Of a DNA stretch of 64,000 nt, positions 33,312-43,000 are shown piece by piece. Numbering within the stretch: the stretch's first letter is position 1; the number at the start of each line of letters is the position of its first letter. The position numbers were made by a program, and so were the translations under genes. Source of the DNA: CALLPQ01 sp964392325 (GTDB taxonomy: Bacteria; Pseudomonadota; Alphaproteobacteria; Caulobacterales; Parvularculaceae); NCBI GenBank assembly GCA_964392325.1, contig CAYMPJ010000012.1, forward strand, positions 1-64,000, in the 5' to 3' direction. Under the pieces are notes generated by a model. The model was not told the DNA's origin. It saw only the letters and a program-made list of their open reading frames with translations, and ran no database searches.

Positions 33312-36152
33312 TTATTCCGCCGGGGTTTGGACAATTTGGCGATACCCTTGCAGTTCATCAGCATACGTGTTTTGCCAGTCAGACTTATGATTTGCCGGAG
33401 ACACTTCTACAGCCGTCACTTTATATTCGGGACAATTTGTTGCCCAATCGGAAAGCTCGGTGGTAATCACATTCGCCCCGGTGTCGGGATGATGAAAGGT
33501 TGTATAGACAACGCCGGGGGTCATGCGCTCGGAAATGACAGCGCGAAGGCTGGTTTCACCTTTTCGGCTTTTCACCGCAACCCAGTGACCATTTTGAATG
33601 CCGCGCATTTGCGCATCTGAAGGGTGAATTTCGAGCACATCCTCTTCCCACCATTCAATATTTTCCGTCCGCCGTGTTTGCGCACCAACATTATATTGGC
33701 TCAAAATCCGGCCCGTAGTCAGTATTAGCGGAAATTTACGATTGGTCTTTTCTTCTGTCGGCACATATTCTGTGACAACAAACAGACCCTTGCCCCGCAC
33801 GAACCCTTCACGGTGCATGGTTGGGGTGCCTTCTGGCGCAGCATCATTACAGGGCCATTGCACAGAACCCTTTTCGTCCAACATATCAAATGAGACGTTT
33901 TTGAAGGTTGGGGTCAACGCGGCGATTTCATCCATAATATCTGAAGCGCTTTCATGTCCCATTTCATAACCGAGAGCCCGCGCCAAATCCTGAGTGACTT
34001 CCCATTCATGCTTACCGGTTTTGGGTTTCATGACCGGGCGGACGCGATTTATGCGACGCTCTGCATTAATGAAGGTTCCATCTTTTTCAAGAAAAGATGT
34101 CCCGGGTAAAAACACATGGGCAAAGCGCGCGGTCTCGTTTAAAAAGAGATCCTGCACAATCAGCATATCGAGCGCTTTTAGAGACGCTTCCACATGTTTG
34201 GTATTTGGATCTGACTGGGCAATATCCTCGCCCTGCACATACATGCCCTTATAGGTGCCGTTGCAAGCTTCATCAAACATATTGGGAATACGATAACCTG
34301 GTTCGCCATCCAGTTGCACACCCCATGCATTTTCAAATAGGCCTCGAACTTCGCTATCGCCTACAGAGCGATAGCCGGAAAATTCGTGAGGGAACGACCC
34401 CATATCGCACGAGCCTTGCACATTATTTTGTCCGCGCAAAGGATTAACACCAACCCCTTCACGGCCCACATTACCCGTCGCCATGGCCAGATTTGCCATA
34501 CCCATCACCATGGTCGAGCCTTGACTATGTTCTGTCACACCAAGACCATAATAGATTGCAGAATTATTACTCTTCGCATAGAGCCGGGCCGCATTACGTA
34601 AATCGCTTGCCGGAACACCGGTGATCTTTTCAACATTTTCAGGGGAATTAATATCGTCAGCGACAAAATCCAGCCATTCTTTAAAAGAAGACATATCGCA
34701 TCGCTCTTTAATAAAAGCGTGATCAATCAAATCCTCTTTTACCGCCACATGGGCGAGCGCATTAATCAAGGCAACATTGGTGCCGGGTAGCAGAGGCAAA
34801 TGATAATTTGCTTCAATATGGGGAGAACGGACCAAATCAATCGCCCGCGGGTCCGCAACAATAAGATTTGCCCCTTGGCGCAAGCGCCGTTTCATTTGCG
34901 ATGCAAAGACCGGATGAGCATCAGTTGGATTAGCGCCAATCACAATGATTGTATCGGCCTGCATGACACTATCGAAATTTTGTGTACCCGCAGATGTCCC
35001 ATAGGTCTGCTTCAAGCCATATCCTGTTGGGGAGTGGCATACCCGCGCGCATGTATCGACATTATTATTGCCAAAAGCGGTGCGGATAAGCTTTTGTACC
35101 AGCCAGACTTCTTCAGACGTACACCGCGATGAGGTAATCCCGCCAATGGCTTTTACGCCATAGTCTTTTTGAGCCTTTTTCAAACCGGCGGCGGCAAAAT
35201 TTATTGCCTCCTCCCAAGGCACTTCGCGCCATGGGTCAGTAATTTTTTCGCGGATCATTGGTTTGGTGATGCGTTCTTTATGGGTTGCATAGCCCCATGC
35301 AAAACGACCCTTCACACATGAATGGCCATGGTTTGCTTTACCATCTTTATAAGGCACCATCCGAATAACCTGATCGCCTTTTAATTCGGCTTTGAACGAA
35401 CACCCAACACCACAATATGCGCATGTCGTTAAAACTGTGCGATCGGGAACACCGTGATCAATGACAGATTTTTCCTGCAAGGTCGCCGTTGGGCACGCCT
35501 GCACACACGCACCGCAGGAGACACATTCTGAATCAAAGAAATCCTCTCCCATGCTCGGCGAAATTTTGGATTCAAAGCCGCGCCCCTCTATGGTGAGTGC
35601 TAATGTACCCTGCACCTCGTCACACGCCCGTACACAGCGCGAGCAAACAATGCATTTGGAAGGATCAAAAGAAAAGTAGGGATTGGTCTCATCCTTTTCC
35701 TGTTCAAAATGATTGGCCCCCTCATAGCCATAGCGTACTTCGCGCAAGCCAACCGCGCCGGCCATATCTTGTAATTCACAATCGCCATTATCCGAACAGG
35801 TTAAGCAATCAAGTGGATGGTCGGAGATATAAAGCTCCATCACACCGCGCCGCAATTTAGCAAGACGTTCATTTTGAGTGTGAACGACCATGCCGTCATT
35901 CACCGGCGTAGTGCAGGACGCAGGTGTGCCGCGGCGTCCCTCAACCTCAACGACACAAAGCCTACAAGAGCCAAACGCATCCAGACTATCGGTTGCACAT
36001 AATTTGGGAACGGACAAACCAGCTTCAGCCGCCGCACGCATAATCGATGTTCCTTCAGGAACACTGACCTGATGACCATCAATTTCCAGACGCACCATCT
36101 CTTTTGATTGGCTTTGCGGCGTTCCAAAATCTTTTTCAATCAATATTGCCAT
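33312..36152 (-). CDS. fdsA: NAD-dependent formate dehydrogenase, molybdenum alpha subunit
   Basis: A 946-residue catalytic subunit. Domains in order: N-terminal [2Fe-2S] (SFGSCRLCVVEVEGRRG region), His-Cys3 cluster (HPLDCLTCSDNGDCELQ), two [4Fe-4S] motifs (CIVCSRCVRACDEVQG, CVSCGACVQACPTAT), a further cluster motif CAYCGVGCSF, then the molybdopterin domains. The active-site ligand is Cys372 (RVCHSPTG), not selenocysteine. It oxidises formate to CO2 and passes electrons to the FdsBG diaphorase. The start is the ATG at 36152, with GAGG a few bases before it; the upstream in-frame TTG is unlikely. Confidence 0.96.
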   Translation of the reverse strand: MAILIEKDFGTPQSQSKEMVRLEIDGHQVSVPEGTSIMRAAAEAGLSVPKLCATDSLDAFGSCRLCVVEVEGRRGTPASCTTPVNDGMVVHTQNERLAKLRRGVMELYISDHPLDCLTCSDNGDCELQDMAGAVGLREVRYGYEGANHFEQEKDETNPYFSFDPSKCIVCSRCVRACDEVQGTLALTIEGRGFESKISPSMGEDFFDSECVSCGACVQACPTATLQEKSVIDHGVPDRTVLTTCAYCGVGCSFKAELKGDQVIRMVPYKDGKANHGHSCVKGRFAWGYATHKERITKPMIREKITDPWREVPWEEAINFAAAGLKKAQKDYGVKAIGGITSSRCTSEEVWLVQKLIRTAFGNNNVDTCARVCHSPTGYGLKQTYGTSAGTQNFDSVMQADTIIVIGANPTDAHPVFASQMKRRLRQGANLIVADPRAIDLVRSPHIEANYHLPLLPGTNVALINALAHVAVKEDLIDHAFIKERCDMSSFKEWLDFVADDINSPENVEKITGVPASDLRNAARLYAKSNNSAIYYGLGVTEHSQGSTMVMGMANLAMATGNVGREGVGVNPLRGQNNVQGSCDMGSFPHEFSGYRSVGDSEVRGLFENAWGVQLDGEPGYRIPNMFDEACNGTYKGMYVQGEDIAQSDPNTKHVEASLKALDMLIVQDLFLNETARFAHVFLPGTSFLEKDGTFINAERRINRVRPVMKPKTGKHEWEVTQDLARALGYEMGHESASDIMDEIAALTPTFKNVSFDMLDEKGSVQWPCNDAAPEGTPTMHREGFVRGKGLFVVTEYVPTEEKTNRKFPLILTTGRILSQYNVGAQTRRTENIEWWEEDVLEIHPSDAQMRGIQNGHWVAVKSRKGETSLRAVISERMTPGVVYTTFHHPDTGANVITTELSDWATNCPEYKVTAVEVSPANHKSDWQNTYADELQGYRQIVQTPAE

Positions 36153-36184
36153 CTTATCCTCACGCATCAAAGCTAACTGTTCGA

Positions 36185-37741
36185 TTATACACCAAAATCT
36201 TCTTTGAAGTGCTTAACAGCACTTCTCACCGGCATTGGCGTTAAACCGCCCATCGCGCACAATGAACCATCTTCCATTACGGTGCACAAATCATCAAGGA
36301 CTTCCATATTTTCCACCCGGTTCTCGCCCTTGATTATTTTATCAATTGTCTCTTTGCCGCGCACAGCCCCAATTCGGCAAGGGGTGCATTTTCCGCACGA
36401 TTCTATTTCGCAAAATTCCATGGCAAAGCGGGCCTGCTTTGCCATATCAACACTATCATTAAAAACCACTAATCCGCCATGGCCAAGCATCGCATCTATT
36501 TCGGCTAAAGCTTCATAGTCCATGGCAACATCAAAATCAGACTCCGGCAGATATCCCCCCAAGGGGCCGCCCGCCTGAACAGTCCTAATGGGTTTGCCGG
36601 ACCGGGTACCACCACCAAAATCTTCGATCAATTCGCGCATGGTGACGCCATATGCTTTTTCAACCAGTCCGCCCCGCGCAATATCCCCGGCGAGTTGAAA
36701 AGGTTGCGTCCCGCGAGAGCGTCCTTGGCCAAAGTTTTCGTAATAGGCAGGGCCTTTTTCCAAAATGATCGGGACCGATGCGAGCGACAAAACATTATTC
36801 ACAATCGTCGGCTTACCAAATAAGCCGCTGATTGCCGGAATTGGGGGCTTTACTTTTACCTGACCGCGCTTGCCCTCCAAGCTCTCCAGCATCGAACTTT
36901 CTTCACCGCAAATATATGCGCCCGCGCCAACACGCACATAAAGATCAAATGCGTTTTCACTTCCATCAATAGACGCGCCAAGCAAACCTGCATCTTTAAA
37001 TTTCTCAATTGCCGCACGCATCGTTTTGATCGCATGGGGGTATTCCGAACGCAGATAAATATATCCTACTGTTGCCCCCACAGCGCGTCCGGCAATGATC
37101 ATCCCTTCAATCAATGTAAAGGGATCGCCCTCCATTAACATCCGGTCAGCGAAAGTCCCGCTATCGCCCTCATCCGCATTGCAACAAATATATTTTTGGT
37201 CCGCATTAGCGCCAAGTGCTGTTTTCCATTTAATACCGGTAGGAAACCCCGCGCCGCCACGACCACGCAAGCCCGATTTGGTGATTTGGTCGACAATCGC
37301 TTCCGGACTTAATTTTAATGCTGTACGAAGCCCTTTTAAACCACCATTTTTTTCGTAGTCATCCAGTGATAGCGGATCAATAACGCCGCACCGCGCGAAA
37401 GTTAATCGTTCTTGCCGTGCTAAATAAGGAATTTCTTCCGTCAGCCCTAGTGACAATGGGTGACTGCTACTTTTTTCAGAGCCCGCCTGATAAAACTCTG
37501 CATCAAACAATGATTCAATATCATTTTCGCCGACCGGACCAAAAGCATAGCGCCCGGATAGATTTTCAACCTCGACAAGAGGCTCGAGCCACAACATACC
37601 GCGCGAGCCATTACGGATAATCTGTATATCAATCTTTCTGGTCGCCGCGTGGAGCGCAATAGATGCAGCAACCTCATCAGCACCAACAGACAAAGCCGCA
37701 GCATCACAAGGTATATATATTTTAAATGGGCCGTTCACCAC
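36185..37741 (-). CDS. fdsB: NAD-dependent formate dehydrogenase, NuoF-like beta subunit
   Basis: A 518-residue flavoprotein. The N-terminal thioredoxin-like part (IPCDAAALSVGADE, IIRNGSRGMLWLEP) is typical of FdsB. The NuoF part has LRGRGGAGFPTGIKW (FMN/NADH site), CNADEGDSGTFADR, GAGAYICGEESSMLESLEGKRG and the [4Fe-4S] ligands ESCGKCTPCRIG. It takes electrons from FdsA and reduces NAD. The start appears to be GTG at 37741, preceded by GAGAG. The gene follows fdsG by about 50 bp and precedes fdsA by 32 bp. Confidence 0.95.
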   Translation of the reverse strand: MVNGPFKIYIPCDAAALSVGADEVAASIALHAATRKIDIQIIRNGSRGMLWLEPLVEVENLSGRYAFGPVGENDIESLFDAEFYQAGSEKSSSHPLSLGLTEEIPYLARQERLTFARCGVIDPLSLDDYEKNGGLKGLRTALKLSPEAIVDQITKSGLRGRGGAGFPTGIKWKTALGANADQKYICCNADEGDSGTFADRMLMEGDPFTLIEGMIIAGRAVGATVGYIYLRSEYPHAIKTMRAAIEKFKDAGLLGASIDGSENAFDLYVRVGAGAYICGEESSMLESLEGKRGQVKVKPPIPAISGLFGKPTIVNNVLSLASVPIILEKGPAYYENFGQGRSRGTQPFQLAGDIARGGLVEKAYGVTMRELIEDFGGGTRSGKPIRTVQAGGPLGGYLPESDFDVAMDYEALAEIDAMLGHGGLVVFNDSVDMAKQARFAMEFCEIESCGKCTPCRIGAVRGKETIDKIIKGENRVENMEVLDDLCTVMEDGSLCAMGGLTPMPVRSAVKHFKEDFGV

Positions 37742-37792
37742 TACACTCTCTCATTTAATAATTAACTTGCTTTGCTTTCAGGCAAATCTGAA

Positions 37793-38263
37793 TTACTCGC
37801 TCATTTTCTCTGTAATGAGTGCCTCAAAACTGCTATTTGTGACCCGGCCATAGAGGCGGTCATCAATCATCATGGCAGGCCCAAGGGCACAATTGCCCAA
37901 ACAATAAACCGGCTCCACCTTTAAAATATTTTCTTTTTCCATCGTCTTGGCATAGGAGACAAGATCATCACAGCCAACCGCCTGACAGGCTTCTGCCTGA
38001 CAGATTTTTATTGTCAGAGCAGATTGTGGTTCGCGTTTAAAATCATGGTAAAAACTTACGACACCATGAACTTCAGCGCGGGAGATATTTAAAATAGTAG
38101 CCACATGGCGCAACGCCATATCGCTCAAAAACCCGTCACTAGCCTGAATTTTGTGTAAAATTTCTAGAAGAGCATCGGGTCTATCATCAAAATCACTACA
38201 TATACGCGTCACGGTTTCGCGATCAAATGCATCATCAGCAATCGTATTAATCAGTGCAACCAT
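37793..38263 (-). CDS. fdsG: NAD-dependent formate dehydrogenase, NuoE-like gamma subunit
   Basis: A 156-residue NuoE-type [2Fe-2S] subunit, with cysteines in KICQAEACQAVGC and VYCLGNCALGPAMMIDD and the helical N-terminal motif HGVVSFYHDF. It forms the diaphorase with FdsB. The order on the minus strand is fdsG, fdsB, fdsA, fdhD, as in Fds-type operons, but I find no fdsD-like small gene after fdhD. Confidence 0.94.
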   Translation of the reverse strand: MVALINTIADDAFDRETVTRICSDFDDRPDALLEILHKIQASDGFLSDMALRHVATILNISRAEVHGVVSFYHDFKREPQSALTIKICQAEACQAVGCDDLVSYAKTMEKENILKVEPVYCLGNCALGPAMMIDDRLYGRVTNSSFEALITEKMSE

Positions 38264-38463
38264 AACAATATATTCCGGTCAAAAATTAAAGCAACAATAT
38301 TGAACTCATCTGCGATCCGGCCCAGCCTTACAATTGATGAATTAGCCTATTAATGGGTGCCTGCCTAGTCAATCATCCTGTCATTAAACTCTTTGATCCT
38401 AACTATAATGTGAAGCACGACACACATCTAACATCATCGGTAAAACCATTCATCCATGAAGAT

Positions 38464-38766
38464 TTACCTGCTATGACGCGCTTCAAACGCCGCCATTTGT
38501 TCTGGTGTCGCCGGCTTTTGATAACGCTTTTTCCACTCTTCATATTTCATACCATATATGCGTGTGCGCGCATCTTCATCGGATATATCAATCTGCATTT
38601 CGTCAGCAGCTTGCTTATACCATTTACCAAGACAATTCCGGCAAAAATCCGCCAAAATCATTAAATCGATATTTTGCACGTCCCGGCGCTCATCGAGATG
38701 ACTTATAAGGCGTCGCAATACAGCAGCATCGAGTTTATCCTGATCGGCTCCACTAAGCGCATCCAT
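38464..38766 (-). CDS. DUF1244 family protein
   Basis: A 100-residue mostly helical soluble protein of the DUF1244 family: RRLISHLDERRDVQNIDLMILADFCRNCLGKWY is the conserved core, with Cys42 and Cys45 (CRNC). The function is unknown. It lies about 50 bp after the dimethylglycine dehydrogenase gene in the same direction and 200 bp before fdsG, so it may be cotranscribed with the former. Confidence 0.85.
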   Translation of the reverse strand: MDALSGADQDKLDAAVLRRLISHLDERRDVQNIDLMILADFCRNCLGKWYKQAADEMQIDISDEDARTRIYGMKYEEWKKRYQKPATPEQMAAFEARHSR

Positions 38767-38817
38767 TCTTGTCTCTCCATTCCATTCGCATCATTGGTGG
38801 TTTATTTTGCTCGAATT

Positions 38818-41280
38818 TTATGAACGCAGGCGTTCATTTTTTGGATCATAGGGGCTATCCTCCAGGATCATCGCCCCATAACGTTTTCCGAGTATCTCAA
38901 TTTCAAGCTTTGTTCCCACCTGCGATAGTTCCGGTGTCACCATTGCTAATGCTAGAGATTTATGCAGGCGGAACCCGAAATTCCCTCCGGTTGCACGTCC
39001 CACAACCTTGCCATCTTTATAGATCGGATTATTCCCGAGCACATCGGCATCAGTGCAATCAAAAACTTCCATTGTCACAAATGCATTTTGCTCGCCGCGC
39101 TCTTTTCTTTCAAGCAGCTTTTCCCGTCCGATAAAGTCACCCTTATCCGGCGATACAAACCGATCAAGCGCAGACTCATAAGCTGAATATTCGATAGACA
39201 TTTCCGTACCGATCAAGCGATAGGATTTTTCTACCCGCATGCTATCCATGGCACGAATACCAAATGGCTTAAGCCCATGGCGATCACCGTCAGCAAAGAT
39301 CGCATCGAAAATATGGTTTTGATATTCAATCGGGTGATGAATTTCCCAGCCAAGCTCCCCAACGAAATTGACCCGCATCAATTTGACAGGCGCATGACCG
39401 ATAGAGGTCTCTTTACCGGTCAGCCATTTGAAAACGTCAGGGGACAAATCGGTTCCGCAAATTGGTTGCAATAAATCTCGAGCCTTTGGCCCCGCAACCA
39501 CCAGCACCCCCATCGAATTGGTTAAATTTTCAAACTGCACGGACCCATCGGTTGGCATGTGCTTTTTCAACCAGTCATGATCCATACGCTGATATGCACC
39601 AGCGGAGACAAGGTAGAAACAATCAGGTCCTTCGCGCTGAATGGTAAATTCGGAATGCACCCCTCCTTGTGAGGTCAGGCCATGGAGCAAGCCCAATCGC
39701 CCGATGGCTTTGGGGAGTTTATTGGCTAGCATTTTATCGAGAAAAGCTTGCGCCCCCGGTCCACTCACACGCGCCTTTGCAAAAGCCGACATATCGAGCA
39801 AACCGACATTTTCCATCACATTGCGACATTCATTGCCAACATGTTCGAACCATTTCGAACGACGAAATGACCAGTGATCTTCTTGCGGCGTTCCTTCAGG
39901 CGCAAACCAGTTTGGACGCTCCCAGCCAAATAGCTGCCCAAAGACAGCCCCCTTTGACTTCATCCGGTCATAACATGGCGATGTCCGCAAAGGCCGCGCC
40001 GCGGGGCGCTCTTCATCGGGATAATGGATTGAAAAAACATTTGCATAAGCCTCTTCATTCTTCTCAATCAAAAAGCTCTTGGTTGCGTAATCACCAAAAC
40101 GCCGCGGATCGACGCCCAGCATATCAATCGTTGGCTCACCATCGACAATCCACTCTGCCAATTGCCAACCCGCGCCGCCAGCGGCCGTGATCCCAAAAGA
40201 ATGCCCTTCATTGAGCCATAGATTTTTCTTGTCCCAAGCCGGCCCGATTATCGGATTTCCATCTGGGGTATAGGCGATGGCGCCATTATAGACTTTCTTG
40301 ATTCCCACCTCTTCAAAAATCGGCACACGATTGATAGCGCTCTCGATATGGGGCATGAGGCGGTCAAGGTCTTCTTGAAACAATTCATATTCTGATTGCG
40401 CCTCCGGTCCATCGACATAACAGGCCGGCGCACCTTTTTCATAAGGCCCTAAAATCAACCCGCCCGCTTCCTCACGCAAATACCAAGACCCATCAGATTC
40501 GCGCAGCACGCCCATTTCAGGCAGGCCTTCTTTACGGCGAGCGACAATTGCCGAGTGGGGCTCGGTTACAATATATTGATGCTCAACAGGAATAACCGGA
40601 ATATCAAGACCGACCATTGCGCCCGTCTGACGGGCAAAATTTCCCGTACAGCTAATCACATGTTCACATGTAATATCGCCCTTATCGGTCGAGACCACCC
40701 ATTCGCCACTGGGGGTTTGTGTCAGTCCCTCTACGCTTGTATTGCGATAGATTTTAGCCCCCATAGCGCGCGCGCCAATCGCCAAACCTTGCGTTAAATC
40801 AGCAGGCTGAATATACCCATCATCAGGATGACGCAGCGCACCAACCAGACCATCGGGATTTACAAAAGGCCAAATTTCAAGAATTTGCTCGGGTGACAAA
40901 AACTCAACATTAACGTCAATTGTCTGCGCAACACCGGCATATTGGTAATATTCATCCATTCGATCCTGATTAGTCGCAAGACGGATATTGGAAACAGTTC
41001 GCAAGCCAACATCCTGACCGGTTTCCTCTTGTAGGCGACCATAAAGCTCAACTGAATATTTATGAATCTGACCCACAGAGTAACTCATGTTAAACAGAGG
41101 CAACAACCCGGCCGCGTGCCATGTCGATCCTGAAGTCAGTTCTTTTCGTTCGATCAGAACAACATCACTCCAACCTTTTTTGGCAAGATGATAAAGTGTT
41201 GAAACACCAACTGCCCCGCCGCCAATAACAACCGCGCGTGAGCTTGACTTAATGCTTGTTTCTTTTGCATTTTCTGACAT
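38818..41280 (-). CDS. Dimethylglycine dehydrogenase-like flavoprotein
   Basis: An 820-residue protein with an N-terminal DAO-type FAD domain (AVVIGGGAVGVSTLYHLAKKG; covalent-FAD motif SGSTWHAAGLL, His55) and C-terminal GcvT folate-binding domains (LVVAGPKARDLLQ, GELGWEIHHPIEYQNHIF, GIRAMDSMRVEKSYR). This two-part layout is that of dimethylglycine and sarcosine dehydrogenases, which demethylate the amine and trap formaldehyde as methylene-THF. Context (betaine methyltransferases on one side, sarcosine oxidase on the other) favours dimethylglycine. The start is the ATG at 41280, with AGGA seven bases before it. It follows the TetR gene by 9 bp. Confidence 0.88.
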   Translation of the reverse strand: MSENAKETSIKSSSRAVVIGGGAVGVSTLYHLAKKGWSDVVLIERKELTSGSTWHAAGLLPLFNMSYSVGQIHKYSVELYGRLQEETGQDVGLRTVSNIRLATNQDRMDEYYQYAGVAQTIDVNVEFLSPEQILEIWPFVNPDGLVGALRHPDDGYIQPADLTQGLAIGARAMGAKIYRNTSVEGLTQTPSGEWVVSTDKGDITCEHVISCTGNFARQTGAMVGLDIPVIPVEHQYIVTEPHSAIVARRKEGLPEMGVLRESDGSWYLREEAGGLILGPYEKGAPACYVDGPEAQSEYELFQEDLDRLMPHIESAINRVPIFEEVGIKKVYNGAIAYTPDGNPIIGPAWDKKNLWLNEGHSFGITAAGGAGWQLAEWIVDGEPTIDMLGVDPRRFGDYATKSFLIEKNEEAYANVFSIHYPDEERPAARPLRTSPCYDRMKSKGAVFGQLFGWERPNWFAPEGTPQEDHWSFRRSKWFEHVGNECRNVMENVGLLDMSAFAKARVSGPGAQAFLDKMLANKLPKAIGRLGLLHGLTSQGGVHSEFTIQREGPDCFYLVSAGAYQRMDHDWLKKHMPTDGSVQFENLTNSMGVLVVAGPKARDLLQPICGTDLSPDVFKWLTGKETSIGHAPVKLMRVNFVGELGWEIHHPIEYQNHIFDAIFADGDRHGLKPFGIRAMDSMRVEKSYRLIGTEMSIEYSAYESALDRFVSPDKGDFIGREKLLERKERGEQNAFVTMEVFDCTDADVLGNNPIYKDGKVVGRATGGNFGFRLHKSLALAMVTPELSQVGTKLEIEILGKRYGAMILEDSPYDPKNERLRS

Positions 41281-41289
41281 AGACATTTC

Positions 41290-41883
41290 CTAGTTGGTAA
41301 TATGGTAGTTTTGTACCATCGCATTGATAATCTGCGTGCATTCTTCCAGTTTTATTGATTTGCCGAATTTCTTTTCCATCCACAGACCATGCATCATGGC
41401 ACACAGCTTTACGGATTCAAGGCGCGCCTGCTCGCGCTTCATGCCCGATGATTTCAAATCATAAGTAAAATTTGAAATCATCCTTGAGCTGTACATATGC
41501 AAGAGGCGCTCGATTTTTTTATTGTTTCCCGAGTAAATCCAGATTTGTGGCCACACCAGAGCATTTTTATTCGAAAGCCTATCAGGACTAAAAAAGGCAT
41601 TAATAGATTTTTGCAGTCTCTTAAGTGGGTCTTTTTCATTTCTTCGCACGAAGATCAGATCTGAACGCATCTTGCCGATAAAATATTCAAATGACTCATA
41701 GAGCAGGTTTTCTTTGGTATCGAAAAAATAATGAATAGAGGCAGTAGAAACCTCGGCGCGCTCGCTCACTGCCTTGGTTGTCAGCTTGGAAATCCCGTCC
41801 TCTGCGATAACCGTAAGGGTTCCCTCAATGATACTTTGAGCCGTATCACTGGCGCCATTTCGGGTAACCGCTTGACTTTGCAT
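41290..41883 (-). CDS. TetR/AcrR-family regulator (BetI-like)
   Basis: A 197-residue regulator. The N-terminal helix-turn-helix is TVIAEDGISKLTTKAVSERAEVSTASIHYFF-like (split in the family as TTKAVSERAEVSTASIHYFF), followed by a helical ligand domain. The NALVWPQIWIYSG segment resembles the BetI group of choline/betaine regulators. It is the first gene of a probable operon with the dimethylglycine dehydrogenase (9 bp between), and a palindromic operator lies just upstream, suggesting autorepression relieved by a methylated amine (inference). Confidence 0.85.
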   Translation of the reverse strand: MQSQAVTRNGASDTAQSIIEGTLTVIAEDGISKLTTKAVSERAEVSTASIHYFFDTKENLLYESFEYFIGKMRSDLIFVRRNEKDPLKRLQKSINAFFSPDRLSNKNALVWPQIWIYSGNNKKIERLLHMYSSRMISNFTYDLKSSGMKREQARLESVKLCAMMHGLWMEKKFGKSIKLEECTQIINAMVQNYHITN

Positions 41884-41903
41884 ATAATTTTCCCATAGTG
41901 GAA

Positions 41904-41922
41904 AACTGACTAATCAGTTAGT
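41904..41922. promoter_or_regulatory. Palindromic TetR-type operator
   Basis: Two interlocked inverted repeats: AACTGA (41904-41909) with TCAGTT (41914-41919), and ACTAA (41909-41913) with TTAGT (41918-41922). The site is 21-39 bp before the TetR start and resembles classic TetR-family operators. It probably controls tetR-dmgdh; the folD gene diverges 146 bp to the right. Confidence 0.6.
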
Positions 41923-42067
41923 AAGTATCCGTAGCCACAGGACATCCCCTTGTCAATCGTGATCGAAACAAATGCGATAAAACCAGAGCCGATCAAATAT
42001 TGCCTCAAATGAAAGCTGCTTTATGAGAGATAATAAGGCGCAGCACTCTCTTCTCAGGAAAAAACAA

Positions 42068-42991
42068 ATGACATCAAGACCACAATTAATTGACGGAAAA
42101 GCAATTTCCAAAACGATCGCCGAGCAAGTTGCAGCCGCAACCAAGCAACTCAATACGGCGCTGGGCCTAACCCCTGGCTTGTCAGTCATTCTTGTGGGCG
42201 AAGATCCCGCCAGTCAGGTTTACGTGAAAAGCAAAGGCCGTATGGCCGAGACCTGCGGATTTAACTCCACTCAACATACTCTTCCCGCCGATACCAGCGA
42301 AGCAGATATTCTGGCTCTTTTAGAGACCATGAATGCAGATAATTCCGTTCACGGCATTCTTGTTCAACTTCCTCTCCCAAAACATATCGATGAAAGTAAA
42401 GTCCTCCTGGCTATTGACCCGCAAAAAGATGTTGATGGCTTTCATCCCGTCAATGTCGGGCTGTTGCACTCAGGACAAACCAGTAAAGCCCTTGTTCCAT
42501 GCACTCCGGCAGGTAGCGTGTTGTTAGCCAAATCCGCACTCGGTAATAATTTATCGGGAAAACATGCGGTGATTGTTGGGCGCTCTAATATTGTTGGCAA
42601 ACCGGCAGCGCAATTACTCTTGCAGGAAAATTGCACCACGACCATTGCCCATAGTCGCACTCATGACCTTCCATCCATCGTCGCACAAGGCGATATTGTT
42701 GTTGCTGCGGTTGGCATTCCGGAAATGATCAAGGGGGGATGGCTAAAAGAGGGAGCGACAATTATTGATGTCGGCATAAACCGTATTGATGCCCCAGAAA
42801 AGGGTGAAGGAAAAACCAGACTTGTAGGGGACGTCGATTTCGAAAGCTCCCTGCCACGCGCCGGTGCAATTACCCCCGTCCCGGGCGGGGTCGGCCCCAT
42901 GACAATCGCCATGTTGATGGCCAACACATATAGTGCCTGCGTGCGCATGAATGATGCACAATCAAATCATGATCTTAGCCTGAAGGTTTGA
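42068..42991 (+). CDS. folD: Methylene-THF dehydrogenase / methenyl-THF cyclohydrolase
   Basis: A 307-residue bifunctional FolD: Tyr52 and Lys56 in SQVYVKSKGR form the folate/catalytic site, with VHGILVQLPLPKHID, DVDGFHPVN, IVGRSNIVGKPAAQLLL (NADP site) and TPVPGGVGPMTIAMLM. It converts methylene-THF to formyl-THF with NADP reduction, which is the step between the methyl-group transferases and Fhs. The ATG at 42068 has AGGA eight bases upstream; an in-frame ATG at 42023 would add fifteen residues. It is 9 bp before mobA. Confidence 0.94.
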   Translation: MTSRPQLIDGKAISKTIAEQVAAATKQLNTALGLTPGLSVILVGEDPASQVYVKSKGRMAETCGFNSTQHTLPADTSEADILALLETMNADNSVHGILVQLPLPKHIDESKVLLAIDPQKDVDGFHPVNVGLLHSGQTSKALVPCTPAGSVLLAKSALGNNLSGKHAVIVGRSNIVGKPAAQLLLQENCTTTIAHSRTHDLPSIVAQGDIVVAAVGIPEMIKGGWLKEGATIIDVGINRIDAPEKGEGKTRLVGDVDFESSLPRAGAITPVPGGVGPMTIAMLMANTYSACVRMNDAQSNHDLSLKV

Positions 42992-43000
42992 TGTATCGGG

